A stretch of 15,535 nt of DNA, from NCBI GenBank assembly GCA_964622075.1, contig CAZUMR010000076.1, positions 1-15,535 on the forward strand, given 5' to 3'. This document shows positions 6,437 through 13,102 of this stretch, in pieces. This stretch comes from WAPX01 sp964622075. GTDB lineage: Archaea > Halobacteriota > Archaeoglobi > Archaeoglobales > Archaeoglobaceae. The notes beneath the pieces were generated by a model. The model was not told the origin of the DNA. It worked only from the letters and a program-made list of their open reading frames with translations, and ran no database searches. Position 1 is the first letter of the stretch; every line of letters begins with the position of its first letter. Made by a program: the position numbers and the translations under genes.

Positions 6437-6452
6437 TTTCTTTTTTTATTTT
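6437..6452 (+). terminator. T-rich terminator of the Sir2-like/winged-helix operon
   Basis: TTTCTTTTTTTATTTT, 84 bp after the stop codon, is the strongest T-tract on the plus strand here and fits archaeal T-tract termination. Confidence 0.5.
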
Positions 6453-6508
6453 CATCAGAATATGTATTGAGCGTGTGGTATTCAAAAACGTGACAGGCCC
6501 TACGCAAC

Positions 6509-6601
6509 GTGACGATTGATGAAGAAGTTTACAAGCTTGCTAAGCAATTTGGGATTAATATTTCGGCTTTTCTTGAAAATAGACTGAAAGAAATAGACTG
6601 A
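6509..6601 (+). pseudogene. Ribbon-helix-helix antitoxin-like remnant
   Basis: The frame reads VTIDEEVYKLAKQFGINISAF followed by LENRLKEID and a stop. This is the ribbon-helix-helix pattern of archaeal VapB/CopG-like antitoxins: a short beta strand, a helix beginning IDEEVYKLAKQ, a GIN turn and a second helix. Only 30 codons follow the possible GTG start, and just six more (QALRNV by frame) separate it from an in-frame TGA at 6491, so the normal N-terminal Met and the C-terminal toxin-binding tail are missing. No toxin (PIN or other) is found next to it. I read it as a broken gene, although a 30-residue DNA-binding peptide cannot be excluded. It lies between the imported-looking Sir2-like operon and tRNA-Leu. 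Confidence 0.55.
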
Positions 6602-6627
6602 AAGAATTGTTATTTCCAGAATCACCA

Positions 6628-6712
6628 TGCGGGGGGAGGGATTTGAACCCTCGGACCCCTACGGGAGTGGATCTTGAGTCCACCGCCTTTGGCCTGGCTC
6701 GGCAACCCCCGC
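6628..6712 (-). tRNA. tRNA-Leu (CAA anticodon)
   Basis: The reverse strand folds as an 85-nt class II tRNA. The 7-bp acceptor stem is GCGGGGG/CCCCCGC with discriminator A. The D-arm region contains GCCGAGCCAGGCCAAAGGC. The anticodon stem is GTGGA/TCCAC with loop CTCAAGA, giving anticodon CAA for UUG codons. A variable arm CCCGTAGGGG and T-arm GAGGG-TTCAAAT-CCCTC follow. There is no intron and CCA is not encoded (TGG follows). A TATA-like element on the same strand lies near 6733-6742. tRNA genes are common integration targets, relevant to the accessory genes beside it; I see no duplicated tRNA end within the window. Confidence 0.97.
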
Positions 6713-6754
6713 ATTCCTGTATCCCTGTTGACTGTTTAATTCGTTGCAGAATGG

Positions 6755-6763
6755 TTATATAAA
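6755..6763 (+). promoter_or_regulatory. TATA box likely serving the methionine synthase operon
   Basis: TTATATAAA is a strong archaeal TATA sequence. It predicts a transcript start near 6785 and a leader of about 70 nt before GTG 6854, long for this window. No riboswitch-like fold was recognised in the leader. Confidence 0.45.
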
Positions 6764-6853
6764 ATCCTCGGTAAACTTTTGTGGGATTAAATCAACCTTC
6801 CTTTCCATTGCATCAAATGAAATTGTTTTCTTTTTTCGAACCTGAGGTTGGAC

Positions 6854-7822
6854 GTGGACATTGTCGTAGCATCTGCCAGCAGCTATCCGAGGCCGGAGTG
6901 GTTCAGGAAGTATCTCAAGAGAGTTGAGGGTCTTCAGAAAGATCTTGATGCAAGGATTGACCCGTTCACTCTTAAAAAAGCTCAGCTTGAAGTTCTTGAA
7001 AATCAGGAGAAATGCGGCGTTGATGTGCTGACTGAGGGTATGCTGATATGGCACGACTTTCTTGCCACAGTTACGCTGAGGGCGGGATTCAAACCTGACG
7101 GACTTGCAAGGTACTTTGAAAACAATCTCTATTACAGGGTTCCAGTCCTCGAAAGTCTTGGTGAACTAAGAAGGCCGCACCTGAACGACTTCAGGCTTGC
7201 AACTGAAGTATGGAAGAAAAACAGGGAGTTAAAAGCCGTAACATCCTGTCTGACGGCGTTTTACCTGTCAAAATGCAGGACGGACGAGAAAAAAGCGTTT
7301 AGATTGTTCCTTGACCTGTTTTTTGATGAACTCTCAGAAATCTTTAAGATCACAAAAACTGTCCAGCTTGATGAACCGGTTCTTGCTGAAAATTATAAAT
7401 GCAATCTTAAACAGTGGATGCTTGACAGTTTTCTTGAAGCTCTTGAGTGCTTTAATGCCAGAGGAAAGCTGTGGATTTCAACTTACTTTTCCGGGCTTGA
7501 TGAGACAGCATTCAGCAGCCTGATCGATCTTTGCGATGTTATGTTTCTGGACTTTGTTGAAGGATCTGAAGTCAACCTGAGGAATTTAAAGGAGTATGGA
7601 TGTAAAGAAATCTGTGCTGGAATAGCAGACGGCAGAAATACGAGGATGGAAAGTCTGGAGGAGCTGGAAAGAAAAACTCTTGAAATACTTGAGGTCTGCA
7701 GTTTGAAGAGATTGTACGTATCCACGAATACAGGTCTTGAATTTTTGCCGGAAGTCAAAGCTTACGAAAAAATGAATTTGCTGTCTAAATTTTCCAGATT
7801 TTTTAAGATTTCCGGCTTTTAA
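6854..7822 (+). CDS. MetE-like TIM-barrel protein lacking zinc ligands, partner of the methionine synthase
   Basis: A 322-residue protein of the UROD/MetE-like barrel family. It keeps the N-terminal SSYPRP (compare GSYPKP in the next gene), the strand QLDEPVL near 171, and a C-terminal YVSTNTGLEFLP that parallels YVDPDCGLKLLP. The zinc site is gone: where the next protein has HVC, this has STY; the later Cys is Thr. It cannot bind the catalytic zinc that activates homocysteine in MetE, so it is more likely a structural or methyl-donor-binding partner, similar in logic to the non-catalytic N-terminal barrel of two-barrel MetE; that comparison is inference. GTG 6854 is chosen because GAGGTT lies just upstream; TTG 6848 would overlap that site. 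It is followed by the catalytic gene on the same strand with a 44-bp gap. Confidence 0.75.
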   Translation: MDIVVASASSYPRPEWFRKYLKRVEGLQKDLDARIDPFTLKKAQLEVLENQEKCGVDVLTEGMLIWHDFLATVTLRAGFKPDGLARYFENNLYYRVPVLESLGELRRPHLNDFRLATEVWKKNRELKAVTSCLTAFYLSKCRTDEKKAFRLFLDLFFDELSEIFKITKTVQLDEPVLAENYKCNLKQWMLDSFLEALECFNARGKLWISTYFSGLDETAFSSLIDLCDVMFLDFVEGSEVNLRNLKEYGCKEICAGIADGRNTRMESLEELERKTLEILEVCSLKRLYVSTNTGLEFLPEVKAYEKMNLLSKFSRFFKISGF

Positions 7823-7866
7823 TTTCGGTTGTGGTGGGTTGGAGATGGGTGCGGGGGATGGTTGAT

Positions 7867-8826
7867 ATGTCCAACGTGTCATGCCTCAGGACAACTGTTG
7901 TTGGTAGCTATCCAAAACCATCGTGGCTTAAGTATGCTCTCTCAGGTGATGAAGTGGCTGTAAAAGAGGCTTACGAAGATGCTGTCAGGGCGGTTGTTAA
8001 GGATCAGGAAGTTGCTGGAATTGAGATTCTGTGGGATGGCGAGATGAGAAGAGAGGAGATGACTTCCTACTTCGCTGAGAGGATTGAGGGCTTTGTCATA
8101 TATGGAGAGGTGAGGGTATGGGGAAACACGTACTATCCAAAACCGGCAATAGTTGATGAGTTAAGGTACTCCCGACCTCTTGTTGTTCACGAGTACGAGT
8201 TTCTTAAAACTGTGACTGACAGGGATATAAAAGTGCCCATAACGGGTGCTTACACGCTTGTTGACTGGAGCTTTAACGAGTACTACAGCAGCAGGGAGGA
8301 GGCAGTTTACTCCCTCGCCGAAATTCTGAATGAGGAGCTGAGAAAACTTGTAAAAGCCGGTGCTGACTTCATTCAGCTTGACGAACCGGCCATATCAACA
8401 CACTCAAGTAAAGATGAACTTGAAATTGCAAAAAATGCTGTTGAAATAATGCTTAAAGGTGTAAACGCCTATACAGCTCTGCACGTCTGTTATGGCGAAT
8501 ACGAAAGGCTCTTTCCGGAAATAATGGAGTTTGGGGTCGAACAGCTTGACCTTGAATTTGCCAACAGGGGTTTTTCGGAGCTGAATCTGCTTGAAGAGTA
8601 CGGATATGATCTCGATCTCGGTTTTGGCTGTATAGACGTTCACTGTAGAAGAGTTGAGAGTGTTGATGATGTTGAAAGGGCAATAGAAAGAGTTCTGGAG
8701 TTCTTGAGACCTGAGAAAGTTTACGTTGATCCGGATTGTGGATTGAAGTTACTGCCAAGAAAGATAGCGTTTGAGAAACTGAAAGTAATGTGTAAAGCCG
8801 CAAAAAACGTGAGGGAAAGGCTGTAA
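7867..8826 (+). CDS. metE: Core-type (short) cobalamin-independent methionine synthase
   Basis: Homocysteine S-methyltransferase of the archaeal short MetE type, 319 residues, corresponding to the C-terminal catalytic barrel of bacterial MetE. Zinc ligands are all present: H206 and C208 (LHVCYG), E230 (LDLEFANRG) and C291 (VDPDCGLK). Other landmarks are TTVVGSYPKP (9-18), ILWDGEMRREEM (54-65), VPITGAYTLVDWS (123-135) and the homocysteine-site strand QLDEPAIS (170-177). In archaea these short enzymes usually take the methyl group from a corrinoid or another folate-independent donor; the donor here is unknown. Start ATG 7867 leaves eight residues before TTVVGSYP; ATG 7858 and GTG 7831 are alternatives. 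It pairs with the upstream zinc-less paralogue. Confidence 0.9.
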   Translation: MSNVSCLRTTVVGSYPKPSWLKYALSGDEVAVKEAYEDAVRAVVKDQEVAGIEILWDGEMRREEMTSYFAERIEGFVIYGEVRVWGNTYYPKPAIVDELRYSRPLVVHEYEFLKTVTDRDIKVPITGAYTLVDWSFNEYYSSREEAVYSLAEILNEELRKLVKAGADFIQLDEPAISTHSSKDELEIAKNAVEIMLKGVNAYTALHVCYGEYERLFPEIMEFGVEQLDLEFANRGFSELNLLEEYGYDLDLGFGCIDVHCRRVESVDDVERAIERVLEFLRPEKVYVDPDCGLKLLPRKIAFEKLKVMCKAAKNVRERL

Positions 8827-8864
8827 TGGTGTAATTGGTGTAATATGTGTAATATGGCTGTAAT
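8822..8864. repeat. Five phased TGTAAT repeats before thyX
   Basis: TGTAAT occurs at 8822, 8830, 8839, 8848 and 8859, spaced 8, 9, 9 and 11 bp, within units such as TGGTGTAAT. The first copy contains the stop codon of the methionine synthase gene and the last lies 30 bp before the thyX start. It may be a slippage repeat or a multi-copy protein-binding site. Confidence 0.6.
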
Positions 8865-8894
8865 ACAAAAGGATGTATTATTAAGGTGGGATTT

Positions 8895-9617
8895 ATGGAG
8901 GTCGAACTTCTGAGAGTTACGGAGAATGGAGTTGAACTCGTTGCCAGATCTGCGAGAGTGAGTGGAGTGCCGGAGATGGAAGATGAAGAAGTTGTGAGAA
9001 TGATAGTCGAGAACGATTACAGCAGTGCACTTGAGCACATAGTTTTCACATTTGACATCTCCGGCATAAGCGTGGCGATAAGTAGAGAGCTGCTTGAACA
9101 CAGGATAGCGAGCCATACAGCAAGAAGCACGAGGTACAATAAGGAGAGTGGTTTTGAATTTGTAAATCCGGCAAAGTATCTACCAAAGTATCTACCAGAA
9201 AACGTTAGAGAGGAGTTCAAAAGGGAATTTATCAGGGCAATGGAAAACGCGAGAAAGAACTACGAAAAACTGTACGAACTCGTTAAAAAAGCAAATCTTC
9301 CTGACTCTGTGGCAAGAGAAGTTTCAAGGTACGCTCTACCGATGGCAACACACACTCACTATGTGTGGACTGTTAACGCAAGGTCGCTGATAAACTTCCT
9401 AATGCTCAGACTCTGCGTGAGGGCCGCCCCGGAAATGAGAGAACTTGCCAGCAGAATAAGGGAAATAGTGGTTGACATATATCCCGAAATATTTTCGGGT
9501 GTGAGGTGTAGAGGTTACACACTTGGAATCTGTCCTGAAAACGAGGCGAGACCTAAGAACTGTCCATACAGAAACACCATAAAAACGAAAAAGGAAATTA
9601 AGAAAAATCTCTGCTAA
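8895..9617 (+). CDS. thyX: Flavin-dependent thymidylate synthase ThyX
   Basis: Makes dTMP from dUMP using methylene-tetrahydro(methano)pterin and FAD with NADPH. 240 residues. SSALEHIVFTFDISGISVA (43-61) is a family hallmark, and EHRIASHTARSTRY (68-81) is the ThyX signature, though its first position is Glu rather than the usual Arg (RHR-x7-S). ATHTHYVWTVNARSLINFLM and LRLCVRAAPEMRELA form the C-terminal FAD/dUMP part. The C-terminus carries extra Cys residues (CRGYTLGICPENEARPKNC) and a Lys-rich tail. Start ATG 8895 has AGGTGG 6 nt upstream; the in-frame GTG 8886 overlaps that site. It lies 68 bp after the methionine synthase gene and may be in the same operon. It converges with the DUF35 gene, leaving 4 bp between stops. 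Confidence 0.93.
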   Translation: MEVELLRVTENGVELVARSARVSGVPEMEDEEVVRMIVENDYSSALEHIVFTFDISGISVAISRELLEHRIASHTARSTRYNKESGFEFVNPAKYLPKYLPENVREEFKREFIRAMENARKNYEKLYELVKKANLPDSVAREVSRYALPMATHTHYVWTVNARSLINFLMLRLCVRAAPEMRELASRIREIVVDIYPEIFSGVRCRGYTLGICPENEARPKNCPYRNTIKTKKEIKKNLC

Positions 9618-9621
9618 ATCC

Positions 9622-10008
9622 CTATTCCGGGATGAACTTCGTGCAGTAGTAGATTATTCCGGCCTCTCCCTCTTCCCCACACCTTCTGAATGCGGCTTTA
9701 ACCTTCATGCCCCTTCTGACTTCCCTTGGCTCACAGACGAGCTGGGATGTTATTACTGGCCCCTCATCAAGCTTTATCAGGGCAACAACGTACGGCTTCT
9801 GTTCTTTCATGTTCTCCGGCACATCGTGCACGACTGAATAGCTGAGAACCTCTCCCTTTCCACTGAGTCTGACTTCCACCATTTTACTCTTCCTTCTGCA
9901 TTTGGGGCAAAGATTTCGGGGCGGGTAGTAGTATGTGCCGCAATTTTCACACTTTGTTGCTATGAGGTTGTACCTCTGTTTTATCTTTCTCCAGAACCTT
10001 GGAAGCAT
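9622..10008 (-). CDS. DUF35 OB-fold zinc-ribbon protein of the thiolase/HMG-CoA synthase complex
   Basis: A 128-residue protein with an N-terminal zinc ribbon (CENC 20-23 and CPKC 34-37) and a C-terminal OB-fold (GKGEVLSYSVVHDVPE, PYVVALIKLDEGPVITSQLV, VRRGMKVKAAF). This is the DUF35 family. In archaea such a protein bridges acetoacetyl-CoA thiolase and HMG-CoA synthase and forms part of a shared CoA-binding channel, as known from the methanogen complex. Gene order here (synthase, thiolase, DUF35) supports that role. A GAGGTGATG ribosome-binding site overlaps the thiolase stop codon, and the ATG follows 6 bp after that stop, so it is translationally coupled. Confidence 0.9.
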   Translation of the reverse strand: MLPRFWRKIKQRYNLIATKCENCGTYYYPPRNLCPKCRRKSKMVEVRLSGKGEVLSYSVVHDVPENMKEQKPYVVALIKLDEGPVITSQLVCEPREVRRGMKVKAAFRRCGEEGEAGIIYYCTKFIPE

Positions 10009-10014
10009 CTCACA

Positions 10015-11172
10015 TCACCTCGTGAATATTGTAACCACAGCAGTTGCTCCAGTCCCACCTATGTTGAGTGTCAGCCCCCTCTCTGCATCCACCTGTCTTT
10101 CACCGGCATCCCCTCTCAGCTGCAGAACTATCTCCACAGCCTGTCTGACTCCAGTAGCACCGGCTGCATGTCCACAGGCTTTCAAACCACCGCTTGGATT
10201 TACGGGTATATCCCCATCGAGCTCGGTAACTCCCTCTCTTATCAGCTCCGCTCCCTTTCCTTTCTCGGCAAATCCGAGATCCTCGTACGCAATTATCTCG
10301 GCTATTGTGAATGAGTCGTGAACTTCTGCAACATCTATATCATCTGGCTCTATTCCTGCTTTCTTATAAGCCTCTCTCGCCGCAAAGACAACAGCATCCA
10401 TCGTCGTTATATCTCTCCTGCTATGCAAAGCAATGTAATCGCTCGCCTGAGAGCTTGCCTCTATGAAGACGGGAGTATCTGTGTATTTCCTTGCAACCTC
10501 CTCGCTTGCGAGAATTACTGCGGCAGCACCATCTGATACCGGAGCACAGTCGAACATTCTCAGAGGTTCAGCAACGTAGGGTGAATTCAGGGCGATGTCT
10601 ATGCTTATCTCCCTTCTGAACTGGGCTTTTGGATTTTTTACAGCATTTCTGTGGTTTTTTACGCTTACCATGGCAAGATCTTCAGCTCTCGTTCCGTACT
10701 CATCCATGTGCAGCCTTGCCATCATTGCGAAGAGAGATGCAAGAGTGGCACCATTGAAAACCTCCCATTCTCTATCGACACCTGAGGACAGGATTTCCAT
10801 TGCCTTATCCCCGACATCTGTAACTTTCTCAGCTCCGGCAGCTATCACTATATCATGCAAACCGGAGGCGACTGCAAGATAAGCCTGCCTCAGTGCCATG
10901 CCACCACTTGCATCTGCACCCTCCACCCTTGTGCATGGTATGTGCAGTTCAGCCAGTCCAGAGTAATCGGCAATTAGAGCGGCTATGTGCTCCTGAGCGA
11001 GAAACCTGCCTCCACTCATGTTTCCGATATACAATGCTTCTATTTCTCTCCCTTCAAGTCCGGCATCCTCTATAGCCTCTATTCCTGCTGAGAGAACGAT
11101 GTCTCTGAAACTTGCATCCCATAACTCACCAAACTTGCTCTGCCCAACACCTATTACCGCGACTTTCCTCAT
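10015..11172 (-). CDS. Thiolase-family protein of the mevalonate entry cluster (nucleophile Cys replaced by Asp)
   Basis: Expected to be the acetoacetyl-CoA thiolase that feeds HMG-CoA synthase. 385 residues, full length. Motifs: VAVIGVGQSKFGE at the start; TRVEGADASGG (81-91); EVHDSF (283-288); NPSGGLKACGHAAGATG (325-341, with H335); and LNIGGTGA (369-376). In typical thiolases position 87 is the acyl-accepting Cys (CASGG) and position 370 a second Cys (CxGG); here they are Asp (codon GAT) and Asn. Going from a Cys codon to GAT needs two base changes, so a single read error cannot explain it. C80, seven residues earlier, is the nearest Cys. Start ATG 11172 has GAGGTG 5 nt upstream; GTG 11178 is the longer alternative. 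A duplicated TATA element lies upstream, so it may have its own promoter inside the cluster. Confidence 0.9.
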   Translation of the reverse strand: MRKVAVIGVGQSKFGELWDASFRDIVLSAGIEAIEDAGLEGREIEALYIGNMSGGRFLAQEHIAALIADYSGLAELHIPCTRVEGADASGGMALRQAYLAVASGLHDIVIAAGAEKVTDVGDKAMEILSSGVDREWEVFNGATLASLFAMMARLHMDEYGTRAEDLAMVSVKNHRNAVKNPKAQFRREISIDIALNSPYVAEPLRMFDCAPVSDGAAAVILASEEVARKYTDTPVFIEASSQASDYIALHSRRDITTMDAVVFAAREAYKKAGIEPDDIDVAEVHDSFTIAEIIAYEDLGFAEKGKGAELIREGVTELDGDIPVNPSGGLKACGHAAGATGVRQAVEIVLQLRGDAGERQVDAERGLTLNIGGTGATAVVTIFTR

Positions 11173-11196
11173 TGCCACACCTCTCTGCTGTCTTGT

Positions 11197-11228
11197 TATC
11201 TTATAAATAAATATATCTTATAAATAAA
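11197..11228 (-). promoter_or_regulatory. Duplicated TATA element before the thiolase gene
   Basis: On the plus strand TATCTTATAAATAAA occurs twice without mismatch (11197-11211 and 11214-11228), 17 bp apart. Read on the minus strand, each copy holds TTTATAAG, a good TATA box. The nearer copy is about 25-35 bp before the thiolase start, so thiolase and DUF35 can be transcribed separately from HMG-CoA synthase, possibly from two start sites. Confidence 0.6.
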
Positions 11229-11247
11229 CAAAAAACAATCAGAAACA

Positions 11248-12312
11248 TCAGGCCATTCTTATCTTTCTCCTGAGCTTAACGTACATTCCGTAATCGACAT
11301 AGATTCCTTTCTCTATCTTCTCCCAGACACCCGGTTTTCTGTTGAGCTCTTCTATTGCGTCAGTAGCTTTAATTACGAAAGCGTCGCTTCCAGCTCCAGA
11401 ACCAAAGGAGACAAGTAAAATTCTATCTTCAGCTTTTACAACGTCCAGAGTTGCTGCAAGTCCGAGAAGAGAAGAACCTGAATACGTGTTGCCTATGTAC
11501 GGAACGACAAGCCCCGGACTAATCTGCTCCTTCGAGAATCCGAGCATCTTGGCAACTCTTGTGGGAAACTTTCCATTTGGCTGGTGGAAAACAGCATATG
11601 CAAAGTCAGACGGTTTTAAACCTGTCTCCTCCATAATCTTTCTGGCTGCGGAAGTTATATGTCTGAAGTAAGCTGGCTGTCCCGTAAACCTTCCTCCGTG
11701 CCTTGGATATGGCTGCCCTTCTCTCCTCCAGAAGTCCGGTGTGTCCGAGGTGAATGATAGTGTTGCCTCTATCTCTGCAACAACATTTTTCCTTCCTATA
11801 ATGTACGCAGCACCACCTGCAGAGGCAGAGTACTCAAGAGGATCTCCCGGAGCACCTTGGCTTGTGTCAGCGCCTATTGCAAGTCCGTATCTTATCATTC
11901 CCGCTTTAGCCATTGCGAAGCATATCTGAATCCCGGCAGTGCCAGCCTTGCAGGCAAACTCAAGGTCTGCGGCAAAGTAGTCGTTTCCAGCTCCTATTGC
12001 CTCTCCCACAATCGTTGCAGTCGGCTTTACTGCGTAAGGATGACTCTCACTTCCCACGTAAACAGCGTCTATTTCCTTTGCATCTATTCCGGCTCTTGAA
12101 ACGGCCTCTCTCGCCGCCTCTACAGCTATTGTTGCTGTGTCCTCATCCAGAGCTGGTATGGACTTCTGCTTTATCCCGAGCCCCTTTGAAATAGTTTCTC
12201 CATCTTCTCCCCATATTCTTGCTATCTCCTCAGCCTTAATCCTGTAAACGGGAATGTACGTTCCGTACGAAACGATACCAATTTTACCTCCTTTACTTTC
12301 GCCTCCTTTCAA
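11248..12312 (-). CDS. Hydroxymethylglutaryl-CoA synthase
   Basis: Condenses acetoacetyl-CoA with acetyl-CoA to HMG-CoA, the second step to mevalonate and archaeal isoprenoid lipids. 354 residues, normal for archaea. Catalytic residues by motif: E89 (VGSESHPYAVKPT), C121 (LEFACKAGTAG), H243 (VFHQPNGKFP) and N275 (IGNTYSGSS); all are present, in contrast to the altered thiolase. TTG 12312 is the only start codon ahead of KIGIVSYGTYIPVYRI, and GGGGGTG lies 5 nt upstream of it. It follows the XRE regulator gene by 15 bp, so those two are one transcript, and a separate promoter precedes the thiolase. Confidence 0.95.
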   Translation of the reverse strand: MKGGESKGGKIGIVSYGTYIPVYRIKAEEIARIWGEDGETISKGLGIKQKSIPALDEDTATIAVEAAREAVSRAGIDAKEIDAVYVGSESHPYAVKPTATIVGEAIGAGNDYFAADLEFACKAGTAGIQICFAMAKAGMIRYGLAIGADTSQGAPGDPLEYSASAGGAAYIIGRKNVVAEIEATLSFTSDTPDFWRREGQPYPRHGGRFTGQPAYFRHITSAARKIMEETGLKPSDFAYAVFHQPNGKFPTRVAKMLGFSKEQISPGLVVPYIGNTYSGSSLLGLAATLDVVKAEDRILLVSFGSGAGSDAFVIKATDAIEELNRKPGVWEKIEKGIYVDYGMYVKLRRKIRMA

Positions 12313-12327
12313 GAAAACACCCCCGGA

Positions 12328-13029
12328 CTACCTGAAATTCTTTCTCAAAACCTTTATCATTTCTCCAACGTCCATTTCAGTGGCTATCAGATGAATTTTT
12401 TCAATTTCGGCAATCTTTGCTGCAATCCAGTCAACCTTGCTGGCTTTTATGCTGTTCAGGACGATCACTGCAGGCTTCAGGTTTGCAACCCTTACAGCGA
12501 CCATCGGCGATCTGCCGGAGCTAACTCTTGTGAATATAAGAGCCCTTTCAGTCGTGAAGCCGTACAGTCTGTAGAAGTCGTAGGAGTTCAGTCTGAGGAT
12601 AGCCTTTATACTGTCAATAACAGTGTGCCCGTTAACGTTTCTCTCGTTGAAAACAACGTCCTCTCCCTCTATTACATCCCTTAGCTTTGACGAGCTGACA
12701 GGCATATCGTACTCTTTCATGTCGAGTATTACATCTGTCTGAAAGCCATCAAGCAAATCCCTGTACTTGGAAACTGTTTTGTATCCTCTCTCCCTGTCAA
12801 TCTCAAGAAGAGCCTCTATAATTCTACGTATAAATGCTATTCCGGGGGACTTCCTTCTGTCCCCCTCGTAGTCACTTATTACTGAAGGAGAAACGTTAAG
12901 TCTGTTTGCAAGCTCCTTTTGTGAAACTTCAAAAATCTGTCTCCACTTTTTGAGAGTTTTACCGGGATATTCTGCAAAAACTACTTCCCCGCACATCTTG
13001 TTTGCAAGGGCTTTTGCGGCAGAATCCAT
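12328..13029 (-). CDS. XRE-type transcriptional regulator leading the mevalonate cluster
   Basis: A 233-residue protein with an N-terminal Cro/C1 helix-turn-helix (about residues 24-80): TLKKWRQIFEVSQKELANRL, NVSPSVISDYEGDRR, KSPGIAFIRRIIEALLEID. The rest (about 95-233) is an alpha/beta domain with FYRLYGFTTERALIFTRVSSGR, VAVRVANLKPAVIVL and a C-terminal EKIHLIATEMDVGEMIKVL, matching the general shape of archaeal predicted regulators of the COG1709 type. It is transcribed first in the HMG-CoA synthase operon, and an imperfect inverted repeat spans its own TATA box, so it probably represses itself and senses some metabolite through the C-terminal domain; both points are inference. ATG 13029 fits a leaderless start, 25 bp after the TATA box. 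Confidence 0.88.
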   Translation of the reverse strand: MDSAAKALANKMCGEVVFAEYPGKTLKKWRQIFEVSQKELANRLNVSPSVISDYEGDRRKSPGIAFIRRIIEALLEIDRERGYKTVSKYRDLLDGFQTDVILDMKEYDMPVSSSKLRDVIEGEDVVFNERNVNGHTVIDSIKAILRLNSYDFYRLYGFTTERALIFTRVSSGRSPMVAVRVANLKPAVIVLNSIKASKVDWIAAKIAEIEKIHLIATEMDVGEMIKVLRKNFR

Positions 13030-13035
13030 AGTCTG

Positions 13036-13064
13036 CGTAAAATTCCGGGCTTATAAAATTTACG
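13036..13064 (-). promoter_or_regulatory. TATA box within an inverted repeat, candidate autoregulatory operator
   Basis: CGTAAAATT (13036-13044) and AAATTTACG (13056-13064) form an inverted repeat matching at 8 of 9 positions and enclosing or overlapping the minus-strand TATA TTTTATAA (13051-13058). A dimeric repressor here would block TBP. The TATA-to-ATG distance (about 25 bp) gives a leaderless mRNA for the XRE regulator. Confidence 0.55.
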
Positions 13065-13102
13065 ATTGTCGGAGTCCCAGTCGATTTTTGTCGTTTATCG
13101 GT

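Noticed and set aside
6487..6513. AACGTGAC repeated at 19-bp spacing near the antitoxin remnant
   Set aside because: Only eight bases, without dyad symmetry, and the second copy is part of the remnant's coding frame.
9935..10321. 128-codon plus-strand open frame across the thiolase and DUF35 genes
   Set aside because: Ser/Pro-rich antisense shadow of two clear genes on the other strand.
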